Shown: positions 17,501 through 18,569 of the stretch, piece after piece
Position numbering within the stretch: position 1 is the stretch's first letter
How the letters are laid out: each line of letters opens with the position of its first letter
Origin: Stephanodiscus triporus
Taxonomy: Eukaryota; Bacillariophyta; Thalassiosirophyceae; Thalassiosirales; Thalassiosiraceae
DNA: 18,569 nucleotides
Assembly: GCA_036939755.1 (NCBI GenBank)
Contig: JALLAZ010000249.1
Coordinates: 1-18,569 of the forward strand
Direction: 5' to 3'
Notes under the pieces: generated by a model
Databases searched by the model: none
Seen by the model: the letters and a program-made list of their open reading frames with translations, nothing else
What the model was told of the DNA's origin: nothing
Program-made: the position numbers and the translations under genes

Positions 17501-18347
17501 GCTCGGACCTGTGGACGCCGTTCGGATCGTTCAATCCCCCCGAGGTGATCTCGTTCGATACCGCCGCGCGGTACGTCAGCGCTACAACCTCCTCCCCCGA
17601 CGAGAACCTCCCGCCCGTAGACGGGGCGGGCGTCGGGACCTCCTCCTCCTCCTCCTCCTCCTCCTCCTCCTCCTCGTCCCCCTCCTCCTCGTCCCCCCCC
17701 CCCTCCTCCTGCTGCTGCTGCTGCTGCTCAAGCTCCGCGTCGATCGCGTCCTGCGCCCCGTCGCACAGCTCGAAGAGGTAAACCACGTCCTGCGGATTAC
17801 TCGCGTCGTCGTCGTCCCTAGTCCCGGAAGTGTACAGGTACGCCTCCTCGCACGCGACGAACGCCCCCCCGCAGGCCACGTCGTAGAACACGCCCCGTAT
17901 CGACGACGGCAGGTCGTCGAATTCCGTCACGGGGAAGTATCCCCACCCCTGCGACCCCTCGTCGTATCGGAACGCGGTCAGCGCCCCGCCGTCCCCCCCG
18001 GCGAGCTCGTTCACGAAGTCGACGTACCCGTCCCTGTCGACCCGCCCCGACCCGTCGGACATCTCGGCGTTCCGTAGCGCGGCGTAGCACGCGTCGGTCG
18101 TAGTTACCCCCCCGAAGGATATACCGGCGTCGACGACCACGACCACCACGCCCGGCGACGCGAGCATCGTCGATGCGACGACGCACGCGATCGGCGCGAG
18201 GTGGCATAGGAACGACGACGACATCGACGACGACATCGCGACTGCCGCTGCGCCTTCGGGCGTCCTTCTTCTCCTTCGTGTCGACGTCCGAGTCGTCGAC
18301 GACATCGTTCCGCGACGATGTCGATCGCCGCGTTTATGTCCCGCCAT
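14555..18347 (-). CDS. Large single-pass (type I) membrane protein, diatom-type, five exons
   Basis: Exons on the minus strand: 18347-17297, 17150-16100, 16010-15653, 15572-15501, 15415-14555; together 3,393 nt, 1,130 residues, with all phases consistent. The N-terminus has several possible starts (Met1, 15, 38, 42) before a hydrophobic signal-like stretch (about 47-72). The ectodomain carries TDACYAAL and a degenerate EF-hand-like loop (98-109, DGSGRVDRDGYV), a Q6 run and a long Glu run (about 207-236), and a second domain at 351-450. One membrane helix spans about 472-494, followed by RRRR. The cytosolic tail is over 600 residues, rich in Ser and Asp, with two related motifs, DIEDAIEMGDWEAVGATAA (740-758) and EIDRLVESGNWD-GVVAVAA (833-851, across an intron). 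A conserved-looking helical block lies at about 956-1015 (VRRVVPDEL...QFNGREQELIETL...). I recall this tail type from other diatom proteins but know no named family or function. A surface receptor or adhesion role is speculation. Confidence 0.75.
15416..15500 (-). other. Membrane-protein gene intron 4 (85 nt), sister of intron 3
   Basis: Read on the minus strand it has a GTGAGT donor and an AAAAAAG acceptor (a weak pyrimidine tract). The junction GAT|GGA keeps phase 0 and yields NWDGVVAVAA, matching the related motif in exon 3. It shares three 9-mers in the same order with intron 3. Confidence 0.78.
15573..15652 (-). other. Membrane-protein gene intron 3 (80 nt), sister of intron 4
   Basis: GTGAGT donor and CTGCAG acceptor, phase 0. 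It shares CCACTGCAT, ACCAACGCT and TTGATAAAA with intron 4, in order; the first two lie 41 and 42 nt apart in the two introns. Confidence 0.85.
16011..16099 (-). other. Membrane-protein gene intron 2 (89 nt)
   Basis: GTAAGA donor and TTGCAG acceptor join GG|C (Gly701) and restore the frame between the GC-rich tail of exon 2 and exon 3. Confidence 0.82.
17151..17296 (-). other. Membrane-protein gene intron 1 (146 nt)
   Basis: GTGAGT donor and ACGCAG acceptor join G|AA (Glu351) and open straight into the frame of exon 2. It is the longest intron in the window. Confidence 0.78.
17639..17726. repeat. (CCT)n and (CTG)n microsatellites coding for poly-Glu and poly-Gln
   Basis: Within exon 1 of the membrane-protein gene, a CCT/CTC tract followed by six CTG units (17709-17726) encodes, on the minus strand, Gln6 followed by a long Glu-rich run in the ectodomain. 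These are in-frame length-variable tracts. Confidence 0.85.
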
Positions 18348-18569
18348 TCGTCGTTTCGTTGTTGCAATATTGGGCGGGGGGATTGATTATATTGTTATTG
18401 TCGTTTTTGCTCGATACTCTACCACCCGATCGCCTTTTGTCTGGTGATAATATTAGCAAGACCCGGCTCCCTAAGTCCGGTTTGACAAGACCAAGGTCCT
18501 CCCGCTGGCATCGTAGATACCATATTTTGTGTGGGTGTCTAGGTGTTGAGTTGAGTTGGGGGGGGGGGG
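18348..18569. promoter_or_regulatory. Upstream region of the membrane-protein gene, ending in a poly-G run
   Basis: This should hold the 5' UTR and promoter of the membrane-protein gene. No motif was identified. The window ends in a run of about ten G, a common place for an assembly to stop. Confidence 0.4.

Noticed and set aside
16261..18077. Long plus-strand open frames (16261-17124 and 17184-18077) opposite the membrane-protein exons
   Set aside because: They are Arg/Pro/Leu-rich low-complexity readings of GC-rich triplet repeats; the minus strand gives a signal-like segment, a TM helix and consistent splice phases instead.

Overview
The window looks like nuclear DNA of a eukaryotic microalga, most likely a centric diatom (inferred from protein families, not from a search). 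Supporting points are short GT-AG introns of 80-146 nt, no operons or Shine-Dalgarno sites, a mitochondrial carrier and a mitochondrial-type VWA8, a MOT1 molybdate transporter, and two proteins of types I associate with diatoms (a beta-trefoil-like type II membrane protein and a large Ser/Asp-rich type I membrane protein). Coding sequence is rich in (CGA/TCG)n-derived low complexity.

Layout. Eight protein genes alternate strictly in strand: J-domain protein (+, 346-1494); MOT1-type molybdate transporter (-, 1847-3862); beta-trefoil/ricin-B-like membrane protein (+, 4584-5507); JmjC/cupin-8 oxygenase (-, 5940-7340); VWA8 (+, 7648-11929, six exons); AlkB-like oxygenase (-, 12451-13470); mitochondrial carrier (+, 13577-14401); large single-pass membrane protein (-, 14555-18347, five exons). 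Neighbours are therefore either convergent (shared 3' regions near 1.5-1.8, 5.5-5.9, 11.9-12.4 and 14.4 kb) or divergent (shared promoter regions near 3.9-4.5, 7.3-7.6 and 13.5 kb). No tRNA, rRNA, CRISPR array or protein-coding transposon was seen.

Two spliced genes were rebuilt by following reading phase across GT-AG junctions. VWA8 joins to 3,834 nt (1,277 codons plus stop) and has micro-exons of 18 and 27 nt. The membrane protein joins to 3,393 nt (1,130 codons plus stop). In both genes two adjacent introns resemble each other in sequence (10691-10774 with 10793-10876; 15416-15500 with 15573-15652), which suggests recent intron duplication or introner-like spread. This is the most interesting signal in the window. 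A second is a 209-bp fold-back (MITE-like) element at 4055-4263, between two divergent genes.

The genes do not form one pathway. Two are Fe(II)/2-oxoglutarate oxygenases (JmjC and AlkB type), two are probably mitochondrial (VWA8 and the carrier), one imports molybdate and two are surface or endomembrane proteins. Base composition is mosaic: MOT1, AlkB, the carrier and exons 1-2 of the membrane protein are GC-rich, and the rest is AT-richer.
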